Part shown: in pieces, positions 27,724 through 36,603 of the stretch
Position numbering within the stretch: position 1 is the first letter of the stretch
How the letters are laid out: every line of letters starts with the position of its first letter
DNA from: Pseudomonadota bacterium
GTDB taxonomy: Bacteria > Pseudomonadota > Gammaproteobacteria > Xanthomonadales > Xanthomonadaceae
Length of the DNA stretch: 64,000 nt
Assembly (NCBI GenBank): GCA_018242365.1
Contig: JAFECB010000014.1
Location: 62,001-126,000, forward strand
Direction: 5' to 3'
Translations under genes and position numbers: made by a program
Notes under the pieces: generated by a model
Databases searched by the model: none
Told to the model about the DNA's origin: nothing
What the model saw: only the letters and a program-made list of their open reading frames with translations

Positions 27724-28290
27724 ATGGACGCGCAAGAACACGGCTTTGGCAACCACCTGCTGATCGCATTGCCGGCATTGCATGATTCCTGCTTCGAACG
27801 CAGCGTGACCCTGGTCTGCCAACACGATGGCGATGGGGCCATGGGGGTGATGGTCAATCGTGCCTCCGAGTACACGGTCGGCGAAATCCTCCAGCAGATG
27901 GGGGTGGACTGCGACAACCCGACGCTGTGCAAGCAGATCGTGCTCAGCGGTGGCCCGGTGCATCCGGAGCGTGGTTTCGTTCTTCATGACGGCGAGTGCA
28001 GCTGGGATTCCAGCCTCGATGTCGGTGGTGGTCTGTACCTGACCACCTCGCGCGACGTACTGGAGGCGATGGCGCGCGGCGAAGGTCCGCCGCGGGCCTT
28101 GGTCGCACTCGGATGCGCGGGCTGGGGCGCGGGCCAGCTCGAACAGGAAATGGTCGATGACAGTTGGCTGCTGGTCCCCAATCGCAGCGATGTATTGTTC
28201 GACCTGCCGCTGGCGCAGCGCTGGCAGGCGGCTGCGGGCAGTATCGGTGTCGATCTGGTCAACCACGCCAGCCATAGCGGGCACGCATGA
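27724..28290 (+). CDS. yqgE: YqgE/AlgH family protein (UPF0301)
   Basis: 188-aa cytoplasmic protein of the UPF0301 family, with [39 protein letters not shown] near the N-terminus, [16 protein letters not shown] in the middle and [16 protein letters not shown] towards the end. The biochemical role is unknown; the name AlgH comes from alginate studies in Pseudomonas. Its stop overlaps the ruvX start (ATGA), which is the widespread yqgE-yqgF pair. The promoter region has been taken over by a MITE-like element. Confidence 0.92.
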   Translation: MDAQEHGFGNHLLIALPALHDSCFERSVTLVCQHDGDGAMGVMVNRASEYTVGEILQQMGVDCDNPTLCKQIVLSGGPVHPERGFVLHDGECSWDSSLDVGGGLYLTTSRDVLEAMARGEGPPRALVALGCAGWGAGQLEQEMVDDSWLLVPNRSDVLFDLPLAQRWQAAAGSIGVDLVNHASHSGHA

Positions 28291-28787
28291 ACGCGACTGG
28301 CGCAGGCGATGCCGATGCGCAGCCCGTCAGCTCGGCGATACGCAGTGATGGCACCGTGCTGGGCTTCGATGTCGGTGCGCGTCGGATCGGCGTGGCGGTC
28401 GGCAATGGCATGACCGGCAGTGCCCGCGCGGTGGCGGTGATCGATGTGCACGCGGCCGGCCCGGACTGGGCGCATGCCGACAGGTTGCTGCGCGAATGGC
28501 GGCCCGATGGTCTGGTCGTCGGCGATCCGATGACGCTTGATGGCGGCGATCAGCCGATCCGCAAGCTGGCACGGGTGTTTGCCCAGACCCTGCGGCAACG
28601 CTATCGGTTGCCGGTGGTGATGGTCGATGAACGCAACAGCTCACAGGAAGCTGCGCACCGATTTGCCGCCGCGCGTGCCGAAGGCCGCAGCAAGCGACGC
28701 GATGCCGAGGCGCTGGACGCGGTGGCGGCGGCGGTCATCGTCGAGCGCTGGCTGGCATCGCCGCAGCTCGCGCAGGCGGTGGATTGA
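28287..28787 (+). CDS. ruvX: Putative pre-16S rRNA nuclease / Holliday junction resolvase-like protein
   Basis: 166-aa RNase H-fold protein of the YqgF/RuvX family, implicated in pre-16S rRNA 5'-end processing. It contains the first acidic residue in [15 protein letters not shown], the [12 protein letters not shown] strand, and [13 protein letters not shown] with the [18 protein letters not shown]-terminal acidic helix. An N-terminal extension of about 20 residues precedes the fold. It is coupled to yqgE by a 4-nt overlap and followed by pyrB, a common yqgE-ruvX-pyrB order. Confidence 0.9.
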   Translation: MNATGAGDADAQPVSSAIRSDGTVLGFDVGARRIGVAVGNGMTGSARAVAVIDVHAAGPDWAHADRLLREWRPDGLVVGDPMTLDGGDQPIRKLARVFAQTLRQRYRLPVVMVDERNSSQEAAHRFAAARAEGRSKRRDAEALDAVAAAVIVERWLASPQLAQAVD

Positions 28788-28825
28788 TCTCTCCCTTTTC
28801 CGGAATTCTCGACATCCAGACCAGT

Positions 28826-29764
28826 ATGAATTCAAACCTCGCCACCGACGCCAGTGACCGCCACCTGCTGGGCCTGAAGGCGCTGCAGACGGATCAGCTG
28901 CACGTGTTATTGCGGCGTGCGCAGGCCTTTGCGGCGGGCGCAACCTCGCCTGCCGCACTGGCGGGCGTCGCGGTCTGCACGCTGTTCTTCGAGCCCTCTA
29001 CCCGCACCCGCCTGAGCTTCCAGCTCGCCGCACAGCGACTCGGTGCGCATATTCTGAACTTCGATGCGTCCACCTCGTCGGCCACCAAGGGCGAGACCGA
29101 TCTCGACACCTTCCGCACCATCCAGGCCATGGGCGTGCGCGGCTTCGTGGTGCGGCACAAGGTCGATGGCGCGGTCGCCGCGCTGACTGCGGCCGCCCAG
29201 CCGGGCGTGGCGGTGGTGAATGCCGGTGATGGTCGTAGCGAGCATCCCACCCAAGGCCTGCTGGACATGCTGACCCTGCGCCAGGCCAAGGGCGAGGATT
29301 TCTCCACGCTGAGAGTCGTGATCGTCGGCGACGTCAAGCATTCACGGGTGGCCCGCAGCGATCTGCACGCGCTGCGCGCGCTCGGCTGCGGCGAGATTCG
29401 CGTGTGCGGCCCGGCATCGCTGTTGCCGGATGACGGCACGCTGGCGGGTTGCACCGTGACCGACGATTTCGATGCCGCGCTGGAGGGCGTGGACGCGGCG
29501 ATGATGCTGCGCCTGCAACGCGAGCGCATGGTCGAGGGACTGGTCGAATCGCTGGACGATTACCATCGGGATTACGGCCTGACCGCAGAACGCCTGCGCC
29601 GCGCCGCGCCGGAGGCCATCGTCATGCATCCGGGGCCGATGAACCGCGGTGTGGAGATCACCGATGAAGTCGCTGATGGACCGCAGTCGCGCATCCTGCA
29701 ACAGGTGAGTAACGGCGTGGCGGTGCGGATGGCGGTGCTGGAGGCGGTGCTGGGCGCATCCTGA
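28826..29764 (+). CDS. pyrB: Aspartate carbamoyltransferase, catalytic chain
   Basis: 312-aa pyrimidine biosynthesis enzyme joining carbamoyl phosphate and aspartate. The carbamoyl-phosphate loop FFEPSTRTRLSF has STRTR at residues 58-62. GDGRSEHPTQGLLDMLTL and MHPGPMNRGVE are as expected. No pyrI regulatory gene and no adjacent inactive pyrC follow; the next gene is convergent. ATG 28826 was chosen over an in-frame TTG at 28784, because family members begin close to the LLGLKALQTDQL helix. The gap to ruvX is 38 nt. Confidence 0.94.
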   Translation: MNSNLATDASDRHLLGLKALQTDQLHVLLRRAQAFAAGATSPAALAGVAVCTLFFEPSTRTRLSFQLAAQRLGAHILNFDASTSSATKGETDLDTFRTIQAMGVRGFVVRHKVDGAVAALTAAAQPGVAVVNAGDGRSEHPTQGLLDMLTLRQAKGEDFSTLRVVIVGDVKHSRVARSDLHALRALGCGEIRVCGPASLLPDDGTLAGCTVTDDFDAALEGVDAAMMLRLQRERMVEGLVESLDDYHRDYGLTAERLRRAAPEAIVMHPGPMNRGVEITDEVADGPQSRILQQVSNGVAVRMAVLEAVLGAS

Positions 29765-29768
29765 AGAT

Positions 29769-30392
29769 TCAGGCTGGAAGTGGAAAGCCTGCCAGCCACC
29801 ATGCGGTCAGTGTCGTATGGATCAGGATGATGATCAGAAAAATCACGCGATAAGACGGTTTGCGTGATTTGTGGCGCAACCAAAGCTGGGCGAGCCACGC
29901 TGCTGGCCAGCCACCGAGCAATTCCAGCAGGTGCAAGGTCGATTCCGGTGTACGCCAGCGATGCGCCTCGGCGGCACGTTTGTCACGCCGGTAGGCAAGC
30001 AAGGTGAGCGCATTGAGCGCGGCCATGCACGTCCAGTAGAAGTCGGGAAGGTGTTGGCGCAGGCTTGCCCAGCCCAGCAGCAGGAGAAAGCCGGCCAGCA
30101 GGATCGGGGGAAGCCAGGTGGTGATGGACGCACGATGACGCAACTGTTCGGCGTCATTGCGCATTTGACGGTGACCGAGGCTGATTGCCCGCGCCACCCG
30201 GGTTGCACGAAAACGACCATCGGGCTGGCGTTCGGGTGTGAAGCGCAGGATCTCGCCGAGTTCTGGCCTGCGACCCATCCGTCGGTAGTCGTTGATGTGG
30301 AGGAACACGCGGCGACTGTCCATCTCCAAAGGCTGGATGAATCCATAGCCCCGGTCATCGTGCCATTCGACCAGTTTCCCGAGTTGTTCCAT
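29769..30392 (-). CDS. Cold-shock-domain plus DUF1294 membrane protein
   Basis: 207-aa protein with an N-terminal cold-shock-type OB domain (KLVEWHDDRGYGFIQPL, VFLHINDYRRMGRRPELGEILRF) and a C-terminal DUF1294 membrane region of about four helices (ILLAGFLLLLGWASL, YWTCMAALNALTLLAYRRDKRAA, LLELLGGWPAAWLAQ, VIFLIIILIHTTLTAWW). The soluble domain should face the cytoplasm and bind nucleic acid. The reason for anchoring it to the membrane is unknown. It overlaps the mgtE stop by 1 nt and is the last gene of the long minus-strand run. Confidence 0.88.
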   Translation of the reverse strand: MEQLGKLVEWHDDRGYGFIQPLEMDSRRVFLHINDYRRMGRRPELGEILRFTPERQPDGRFRATRVARAISLGHRQMRNDAEQLRHRASITTWLPPILLAGFLLLLGWASLRQHLPDFYWTCMAALNALTLLAYRRDKRAAEAHRWRTPESTLHLLELLGGWPAAWLAQLWLRHKSRKPSYRVIFLIIILIHTTLTAWWLAGFPLPA

Positions 30393-31753
30393 CAGCGCAG
30401 CAACAGTAGAGACGCCAGTCCAAGGAATGACAGGAAGCCCATCACGTCGGTCACGGTGGTGAGGATCACCCCGCCGGCCAGCGCCGGGTCGAAGCCGAAG
30501 CGCTTCACCGTGACCGGCACGAACACGCCGCCCAGGGCGGCAGCGGTGAAGTTGATGGTCAATGCCAGCCCGATCACCAGCGACAGCATCCCGTCATGGA
30601 ACCAGGCCAGCACGATCAGCGCCAGCAGCAGGCCGATCCCGACGCCATTGATGATGGCGATGCGCACTTCCTTCCAGACCAGGTCCATGACGTTGCTGGC
30701 ACCAATCTGTCCCAGCGCGAGCCCGCGCACCATCAGTGCCAATACTTGCGTGCCGGCATTGCCGCCCATGCCGGCCACGATCGGCATCAGCACCGCCAGT
30801 GACACCAGATGCGCGATGGTGTCCTGGAACTGGCTGACCACCGAGGCGGCGAGGAAGGCAGTGGCGAGGTTGATGGTCAGCCACAGCATGCGGCGGCGGA
30901 ACGCACGCCGCACTGGCGAGAACAGGTCTTCGTCCTCGTCCAGACCGGCGGCCGACATCACCTGGTGCTCGGCCTGCTCGCGGATGATGTCGACCACGTC
31001 GTCGATCGTGATGCGGCCAAGCAGGATGTTGTTGTCGTCCACCACCGGCGCGGAAATCCAGTCGTGGTCGGAGAACTGGCGCGCAACCTCGTCCGAACTC
31101 TCGTCGACCCCGATGGCCGGCTGCTCGCCGTCCAGCAGTTGATTGATCGGCGTGCCGGTCTCGCGGGTCAACAGCGCCTGCAGGGCGATCCTGCCGAGGT
31201 ACTGGTGGCGCTTGCTGACCACGTAGATGTGGTCGGTGTGTTCCGGCAATTCGCCGCGCAGGCGCAGGTAGCGCAAGACCACATCGATGGTGGTGTCGGC
31301 GCGCACCGTCACCACGTCCGGGTTCATCAGGCGGCCGGCAGTGTCCTCGGCGTAGGACAGCACCTGTTCGAGGCGCTCGCGGTTCTCGCGATCCATCGAC
31401 TTCAGGACTTCGTCGATCACCGCGTCCGGCAGGTCTTCGACCAGGTCGGCGAGGTCGTCGATGTCGAGATCGGCGGCCGCCGCGACCAGCTCGTCCGGGT
31501 CCATGTCGGCGATCAGGCCTTCGCGGACCTCGTCACCGACGTGGACCAGCACCTCGCCATCATCCTCGGGATCGACCAGCCCCCAGACCACTGAACGTCG
31601 TGCCGGCGGCAACGATTCCAGCAGGCTGCCGATCTCGGCCGGCGACAGGGTGTTGACCAGTCGCCGCACCGGACCCAAGCGGCCGCTGTCCAGCGCGTCC
31701 GAGAGCAGACGCAGCTGGCGCGCAGGCTTGTCGTGGCGAATGGCTTCGGCCAT
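30392..31753 (-). CDS. mgtE: Magnesium transporter MgtE
   Basis: 453-aa Mg2+ channel/transporter. An acidic N domain of helical repeats (LLESLPPARRSVVWGLV, DPDELVAAAADLDIDDLADLVEDLPDAV) is followed by two CBS domains (RLMNPDVVTVRADTTIDVVLRYLR, and the DHDWISAPVVDDNNILLGRITIDDVVDII segment). A five-helix pore domain closes the protein, with the MPIVAGMGGNAGTQ signature in helix 2. The N and CBS domains normally close the channel when intracellular Mg2+ is high. It sits downstream of the PTS genes, a conserved neighbourhood in this group. Confidence 0.96.
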   Translation of the reverse strand: MAEAIRHDKPARQLRLLSDALDSGRLGPVRRLVNTLSPAEIGSLLESLPPARRSVVWGLVDPEDDGEVLVHVGDEVREGLIADMDPDELVAAAADLDIDDLADLVEDLPDAVIDEVLKSMDRENRERLEQVLSYAEDTAGRLMNPDVVTVRADTTIDVVLRYLRLRGELPEHTDHIYVVSKRHQYLGRIALQALLTRETGTPINQLLDGEQPAIGVDESSDEVARQFSDHDWISAPVVDDNNILLGRITIDDVVDIIREQAEHQVMSAAGLDEDEDLFSPVRRAFRRRMLWLTINLATAFLAASVVSQFQDTIAHLVSLAVLMPIVAGMGGNAGTQVLALMVRGLALGQIGASNVMDLVWKEVRIAIINGVGIGLLLALIVLAWFHDGMLSLVIGLALTINFTAAALGGVFVPVTVKRFGFDPALAGGVILTTVTDVMGFLSFLGLASLLLLR

Positions 31754-31891
31754 GCGGGTTCCGGCGAGGATGAAGGCGCCTCGCGCAGCGGAACGCGCGG
31801 GAGCCGGGTCAAGTGTTCATGGTGACTGCATTATCCCCCGCTGGGCGGTGGTCGGCCAGCGTTTGCGGTCTCGTGGTGTCGTGGTGACACG

Positions 31892-33619
31892 TCAGTCGGG
31901 CTGGACGCGGTGGGCGGCGACCCAGCGTTCGATGCCGGCGCGGTTGCGCGCGCGCAGCAGCGCCGGGGCCGCTGCACGCAGGCCGGCGAGGTTGCAGCCA
32001 CGGATGGCTTGCCGCACTTCCAGCAAATGCGACGGATGCATGCTCAACTCGCTCAGGCCCAGCGCCAGCAGCAGCGGTACCAAGGTCGGTTCGGCCGCGA
32101 TTTCACCGCACAGGGTGAGCGGGATGCCGCGCCGGTTGGCGGCCTTGATCACCTCGTGCAAGACCCGCAATACCGCCGGATGCAGCGGCGTGAACAGGCT
32201 GTCCAGCGCTTCGTTGGTGCGATCCGCAGCCAGCAAATACTGAACCAGATCATTGCTGCCGATGGCGAGGAAGTCGGTGAGGCCGATGAAGGTGGGCAGC
32301 GCCAGCGCTGCCGAGGGGACTTCGATCATCGCGCCGAGCGGCAACTTGGGCGCGATCTCGCGGCCTTCGGCGCGCAGTTCGGCGATGCTGGCTTCCAGCA
32401 TGGCACGCACCGTGCGCACTTCCTCGAGGCCACTGACCATCGGCACCAGCACCCGCACCGGGCCGTAGCCGGAGGCGCGGACGATCGCGCGCAACTGGGT
32501 GCGCAGCAGGCCGGCATGGGTCAGCGACAGCCGCACCCCGCGCAGCCCGAGTGCCGGATTGGCTTCCTGACGCACGACCAGGCCGGAACGGTCGGCCTTG
32601 TCGGCCCCGAGATCGAGCGTGCGGATGGTGACGGTGCGTCCGGTCATCGCCAGCACCACGTCGCGATAGGCGCGGAACTGGGTTTCCTCGTCGGGCAGGT
32701 CGCTGCGACCGAGGAACAGGAATTCGGAACGGAACAGGCCAATCCCGGCGGCCCCCAGCGTATGCGCCTCGCTGGCGTCATCGCGGGTCTCGGCATTCGC
32801 CCACAGCTTGATGTCGATGCCGTCGAGGGTGCGGCTGGGTTCGCGGCGCAGGCGGTTGAGCTGGCGTCGCTCCTGCCGCGACTGGGCGACGCGCTCGTGG
32901 TGGTCGCGCAGGTCGCCGGCATCGGGTTCGAGGATGAGCAGGCCGGAGCTGCCGTCCATCAGCAGCACATCGCCATCCTTGGCCTTCAGCAGTGCCTGGT
33001 TGGCACCGACCACCAGCGGCAGGTGCAGGCTGCGCGCCATGATCGTGCTGTGCGAGAGCGGGCTGCCGCCGGCGGTGACCACACCGACCACACCTTGCGC
33101 CTGCAATTGCGCCAGCTCGGCCGGGGCCACGCTGTCGGTGACCAGGATGTCGCCGGAAACGCCGGGCAGCAGGGTCTTGCGGCTGTGCAGAGCCGCGTGC
33201 AGGCGCTCGATGATGTGGTCGATGTCGTCGATGCGGCTGCGCAGATAGGCATCGTCCATCGCCTCGAACACGGCGGTGATGCGATTGCGTTGCAGACGCA
33301 GGGCGTAGTCGGCCGAATACGGGCCGGTGCGGATCAGGGTGTCGATGCCGCTCAGCAGTTCGGGGTCGTCGAGGAGCAGCGCATGCAATTCGACGACTTC
33401 GCCCAACTCCGGCGTCAGTGCGCCTTGCAGGCGATCGCGCAGGCTGCGCATCTCGGTCCGGACGGTATCGACCGCGGCGTGGAAGCGCGCGATCTCGGCG
33501 TCGATGTCACTGGCGGCGATCTCGGTGGCTTCGATGTCCAGCCGATGCGGCAGCCGCATCCGTGCCCGCCCGAGTGCGCAGCCCCGCGCCGCCGCCGTGC
33601 CGGACAGCTGCTTGCGCAT
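31892..33619 (-). CDS. ptsI: PTS enzyme I (phosphoenolpyruvate-protein phosphotransferase)
   Basis: 575-aa cytoplasmic enzyme that takes phosphate from PEP and passes it to HPr. The active histidine is H190 (GGSPLSHSTIMARS). The PEP-binding barrel carries IGLFRSEFLF and the VLVPMVSGLEEV segment, followed by DFLAIGSNDLVQYLLAADR and the catalytic cysteine region LCGEIAAEPTLVPLLLALGL. No sugar permease component is encoded nearby, so with HPr and EIIA it probably forms a regulatory phosphorelay. The start overlaps the HPr stop. Confidence 0.95.
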   Translation of the reverse strand: MRKQLSGTAAARGCALGRARMRLPHRLDIEATEIAASDIDAEIARFHAAVDTVRTEMRSLRDRLQGALTPELGEVVELHALLLDDPELLSGIDTLIRTGPYSADYALRLQRNRITAVFEAMDDAYLRSRIDDIDHIIERLHAALHSRKTLLPGVSGDILVTDSVAPAELAQLQAQGVVGVVTAGGSPLSHSTIMARSLHLPLVVGANQALLKAKDGDVLLMDGSSGLLILEPDAGDLRDHHERVAQSRQERRQLNRLRREPSRTLDGIDIKLWANAETRDDASEAHTLGAAGIGLFRSEFLFLGRSDLPDEETQFRAYRDVVLAMTGRTVTIRTLDLGADKADRSGLVVRQEANPALGLRGVRLSLTHAGLLRTQLRAIVRASGYGPVRVLVPMVSGLEEVRTVRAMLEASIAELRAEGREIAPKLPLGAMIEVPSAALALPTFIGLTDFLAIGSNDLVQYLLAADRTNEALDSLFTPLHPAVLRVLHEVIKAANRRGIPLTLCGEIAAEPTLVPLLLALGLSELSMHPSHLLEVRQAIRGCNLAGLRAAAPALLRARNRAGIERWVAAHRVQPD

Positions 33620-33888
33620 CAGCCGTCCTCGTCGAAATGGCGCTCGAACAACGCCGCCGCCGCATCTGCCGCCGCTTGTTCATCGACGCCATCGACCCGC
33701 AGCAGCACCTCGGTGCCGGGGCCGGCCGCCAGCAGCATCACCCCCATGATGCTCTTGGCATTGACCTCGCGGCCGCGTACTTCCAGCGTGGCCTGGCACT
33801 GGAAGGCCGACAGCACATGCACCAGTTTCGCGGTGGCGCGCGCGTGCAGGCCGAGCCGGTTGGCGACTTTCAACTGGCGCTGGATCAT
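33619..33888 (-). CDS. ptsH: Phosphocarrier protein HPr
   Basis: 89-aa HPr with both regulatory sites. H15 lies in GLHARATAKL (phosphorylated by enzyme I) and S46 in NAKSIMGVM (target of HPr kinase). The intact serine site fits the presence of hprK about 1.4 kb upstream in the same run. It is the middle gene of the EIIA-HPr-EI set, 36 nt after EIIA and overlapping ptsI (TGATG). Confidence 0.95.
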   Translation of the reverse strand: MIQRQLKVANRLGLHARATAKLVHVLSAFQCQATLEVRGREVNAKSIMGVMLLAAGPGTEVLLRVDGVDEQAAADAAAALFERHFDEDG

Positions 33889-33924
33889 GCGCGGCTCCCG
33901 CGGCGTGGGTGGGTGGGTGGGGCT

Positions 33925-34317
33925 TCAGATGTCATCCGTGATCGCTCCGTTGCGGGACCCAGCGGCAGCGACCGCCGGCAGCTCGTCGAGATCGAGTTCC
34001 GCGTAATTCATCACCCGCATCAGCATCGGCAAGCTCACCGCCGAGACCCGCCGCACCGGCGTTCCCAGTCGCGCCAACTTCGCCGCCAGATTGCTGGGCG
34101 TGGCCCCGTACAGATCGGTCAGGATCAGTACCCCATGGCCCTGGTCGACCCGCCGCAACGCGGCACTGGCCAGCGGCAGCAAGGCCGCCGGATCGCCCTC
34201 GAACGGCACCTCGAAGGCCTCGCAGGGCAAGGGCAACTTGTTCAACAGGCGTGTCGCCACCGCCACCAATGCGTGGCCCAGGCCTTCGTGGGTGATCAAC
34301 AGGACGCCAGCGGACAT
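33925..34317 (-). CDS. PTS EIIA component, mannose/fructose type
   Basis: 130-aa EIIA-Man-type domain with the phospho-acceptor H10 in VLLITHEGLGHALV, and GVLILTDLYGATPSNLA, the usual second signature. It stands alone, without EIIB, C or D, so it probably serves as a phosphorylation-state sensor rather than a transporter part. It is first of the EIIA-HPr-EI group. A 103-nt gap without recognisable genes separates it from rapZ. Confidence 0.9.
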   Translation of the reverse strand: MSAGVLLITHEGLGHALVAVATRLLNKLPLPCEAFEVPFEGDPAALLPLASAALRRVDQGHGVLILTDLYGATPSNLAAKLARLGTPVRRVSAVSLPMLMRVMNYAELDLDELPAVAAAGSRNGAITDDI

Positions 34318-34420
34318 GCGGACAAGTTAGCAGACGGCGATGGCGGCAGGTAAGCGCCGCGGCGTGCCGTATCGGGTTATCGGGTGACGTGATCCAACTC
34401 TGATGGCGTGCGGCGTCCGT

Positions 34421-35290
34421 TCACTCCAACTCGCGATGATGCACCGCGACTTCTTCCCAGCCGGTGTCGCGGAAGTGGCGGGCGAGGCGTTCGGCGAGGT
34501 AGACCGAGCGGTGGTGGCCGCCGGTGCAGCCGAAGCAGGTGGTGACGTAGCTGCGGGTTTCCGAGCGCAGGCGTGGCAGCCAGTCGTCGAGGAAGGCCTG
34601 GACCTGGGCGACGTAGGTGGCAACGTCCGCTTGCGCGTCGAGATAGGCGCGTACGTCGTCGTCGCGGCCGGACAGCGGGCGCAGGCGCGGTTCCCAGTGC
34701 GGGTTCGGCAGCACCCGGGTGTCGAACACGAAATCGGCGTCGGCGGGTACGCCGCGGCGATAGGCGAACGACTGGAACAGCAGCGACAGGCCAGCACCGG
34801 CGAGGCCGAATTCAGTCAGCACGCTGCGGCGCATCTGGTGCACGTTCATCTCGCTGGTGTCGATCAGCACATCGGCGATCCGGCGCAGTGGCCGCAGTGC
34901 CTGCCGATCCAGCGAGATGGCATCGGCCAGGGCCAGCCCGAGGTGACTGAGCGGATGCCGACGGCGGGTGTCGGCGTAGCGGCGCAGCAGGATGTCATCG
35001 CGCGCTTCCAGGAACAGCAGACGTGGGCGCACGCCCAGCGCGCCGATCTGCGACAGCGCGATCGGCACGTCGGACAGATCGCCGAAATTGCGTGCATCGA
35101 TGCCGACCGCGATCTTCGTCGGCGGTGATTCGCTTTCCAGCATCCGCTGCACGAACTCGGGCAGCAATTGCGCCGGCAGGTTATCGACGCAGTAGTAGCC
35201 GAGGTCTTCGAGGGCGTGCAGGGTGCCCGACTTGCCGGAACCCGACATGCCGCTGACGATCACCATCTCGGTCATCGGCTGCGTGTTCAT
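34421..35290 (-). CDS. rapZ: RNase adapter protein RapZ
   Basis: 289-aa nucleotide-binding protein. Walker A GMSGSGKS is at residues 14-21, then [30 protein letters not shown], and [23 protein letters not shown]. The C-terminal RNA-binding domain has [18 protein letters not shown]. In Escherichia coli RapZ directs RNase E to the small RNA GlmZ, tuning amino-sugar synthesis; whether the same RNA exists here is unknown. The start overlaps the hprK stop by 4 nt. Confidence 0.95.
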   Translation of the reverse strand: MNTQPMTEMVIVSGMSGSGKSGTLHALEDLGYYCVDNLPAQLLPEFVQRMLESESPPTKIAVGIDARNFGDLSDVPIALSQIGALGVRPRLLFLEARDDILLRRYADTRRRHPLSHLGLALADAISLDRQALRPLRRIADVLIDTSEMNVHQMRRSVLTEFGLAGAGLSLLFQSFAYRRGVPADADFVFDTRVLPNPHWEPRLRPLSGRDDDVRAYLDAQADVATYVAQVQAFLDDWLPRLRSETRSYVTTCFGCTGGHHRSVYLAERLARHFRDTGWEEVAVHHRELE

Positions 35291-36240
35291 GGCGCGGTGT
35301 GTTCGAGGAAGTGGCTGTGGCGGGCGAGGAAGGCGGCGGCCGGATCAATGCCCTTGCTGCGCAGGATGTGCATGCGGGTGGCCGCTTCGGTCAGTACCGC
35401 GAGGTTGCGCCCGGCCATCACCGGCACCGTGATCATCGGTACGTCCAGATCCAGCACCCGGCGCGCGCCGAGATCGCCGGTCAGACGCTCGATGCCGGTT
35501 TTGCTGCCCGGCGTCGGCTTGCTGAGATGGACGATCATGCGCAGGTACTTGTTCCGCTTGACCGCGGTGTCGCCGAACATCTGGCGGATATTGAGCACGC
35601 CGAGGCCGCGCAGTTCCAGCATGTCCTGCAACAAGTCGGGGCAGGTACCGTCGAGCACGTCGGGTGCGATCTGGGTGAACTCCGGCGCATCATCGGCGAC
35701 CAGCCGGTGGCCGCGGGTGATCAGCTCCAGCGCCAGCTCGCTCTTGCCTGAGCCGGATTCGCCGGTGATCAGCACGCCGATCGAATAGATCTCCATGAAC
35801 ACGCCATGCAGGGTGATCCGTGGTGCCAGCGTCCGCGCCAGCTTGTACTGGATGTGGTTGAGCAGTTCGTGGCCGCGCCGCGGCGACACCCACAGTGGCG
35901 TGTCGGATTCCTCGGCCGCCAGCCGCAGGTCTTCCGGGCAGGCCTGGTTGCGGCTGATCACCAGCGCCAGTGGACGGAAGTCGATCAGTTTCTGGATGGT
36001 TTCCCAGCGCAGGCGCGCATCGAGGTGGTCCAGCCACTCCAGTTCCTCGGAGCCCAGGATCTGCACCTTGTGCGGATAGATGGCATTGAGGTAGCCCGCA
36101 AGCGACGGCCTGCGGGCGACCGTATCGACGGCTTCCAGCACGCGCTCGTCGGCCTTGCCCTGGCCCGCCAGCCAGCGGAGCGCCAAGCGCTCCTGCTGGG
36201 CGGCGAACAGTTCGCCGGCGGTAATCCGCGCCGTGCTCAT
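35287..36240 (-). CDS. hprK: HPr kinase/phosphorylase
   Basis: 317-aa bifunctional enzyme that phosphorylates and dephosphorylates Ser46 of HPr. An N-terminal domain is followed by Walker A GESGSGKS at residues 160-167, the LVADDAPEF acidic site and the family signature [15 protein letters not shown]. The presence of hprK with an HPr carrying Ser46 and no sugar permease indicates a regulatory PTS. Coupled to rapZ. Only 36 nt separate it from hpf, so no ptsN gene is present between them, unlike the arrangement in E. coli. Confidence 0.96.
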   Translation of the reverse strand: MSTARITAGELFAAQQERLALRWLAGQGKADERVLEAVDTVARRPSLAGYLNAIYPHKVQILGSEELEWLDHLDARLRWETIQKLIDFRPLALVISRNQACPEDLRLAAEESDTPLWVSPRRGHELLNHIQYKLARTLAPRITLHGVFMEIYSIGVLITGESGSGKSELALELITRGHRLVADDAPEFTQIAPDVLDGTCPDLLQDMLELRGLGVLNIRQMFGDTAVKRNKYLRMIVHLSKPTPGSKTGIERLTGDLGARRVLDLDVPMITVPVMAGRNLAVLTEAATRMHILRSKGIDPAAAFLARHSHFLEHTAP

Positions 36241-36276
36241 GTGCGCTGCAAGCTTGAGGACGGCGACATCGTGGCC

Positions 36277-36603
36277 TCAGTCGAGCGCACTGCTCTTGGC
36301 AAGGCCGTCGCCGCGACGACCCTCGGTCTGCTTTTCCTTGTGCTTGACCAGCAAGCGGTCGAGCTTGTCGACCAGCAGGTCGATCGCGGCGTACATGTCC
36401 GGGCCGAGGGCGTCGCCGTGCAGGGTGCTCCCGGGCAGGTTCACGTTGGCGATGGCCTTGTGCGAGGGTTTTTCCAGCGCCAGCTGGACACGGATTTCGC
36501 AATCCTTGTCGACGCGCCGGCCGAGGCGTTCAAAGCGGGTCTCGACGTAACTGCGCAGGGCCGGCGTGACGTCCATCTGCTGGCCGTAGACTTCGATTTG
36601 CAT
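36277..36603 (-). CDS. hpf: Ribosome hibernation-promoting factor, short form
   Basis: 108-aa HPF/YfiA protein that binds the decoding region of idle ribosomes. It opens QIEVYGQQMDVTPALRSYVETRFERLGR and has the basic DLLVDKLDRLLVKHKEK helix. The short length (no C-terminal dimerisation domain) matches gammaproteobacterial HPF. Two ATGs stand in tandem (36606 and 36603). The second was chosen because GGAGG lies 5 nt before it. The ribosome binding site and first 24 codons lie inside the rpoN reading frame. Confidence 0.93.
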   Translation of the reverse strand: MQIEVYGQQMDVTPALRSYVETRFERLGRRVDKDCEIRVQLALEKPSHKAIANVNLPGSTLHGDALGPDMYAAIDLLVDKLDRLLVKHKEKQTEGRRGDGLAKSSALD

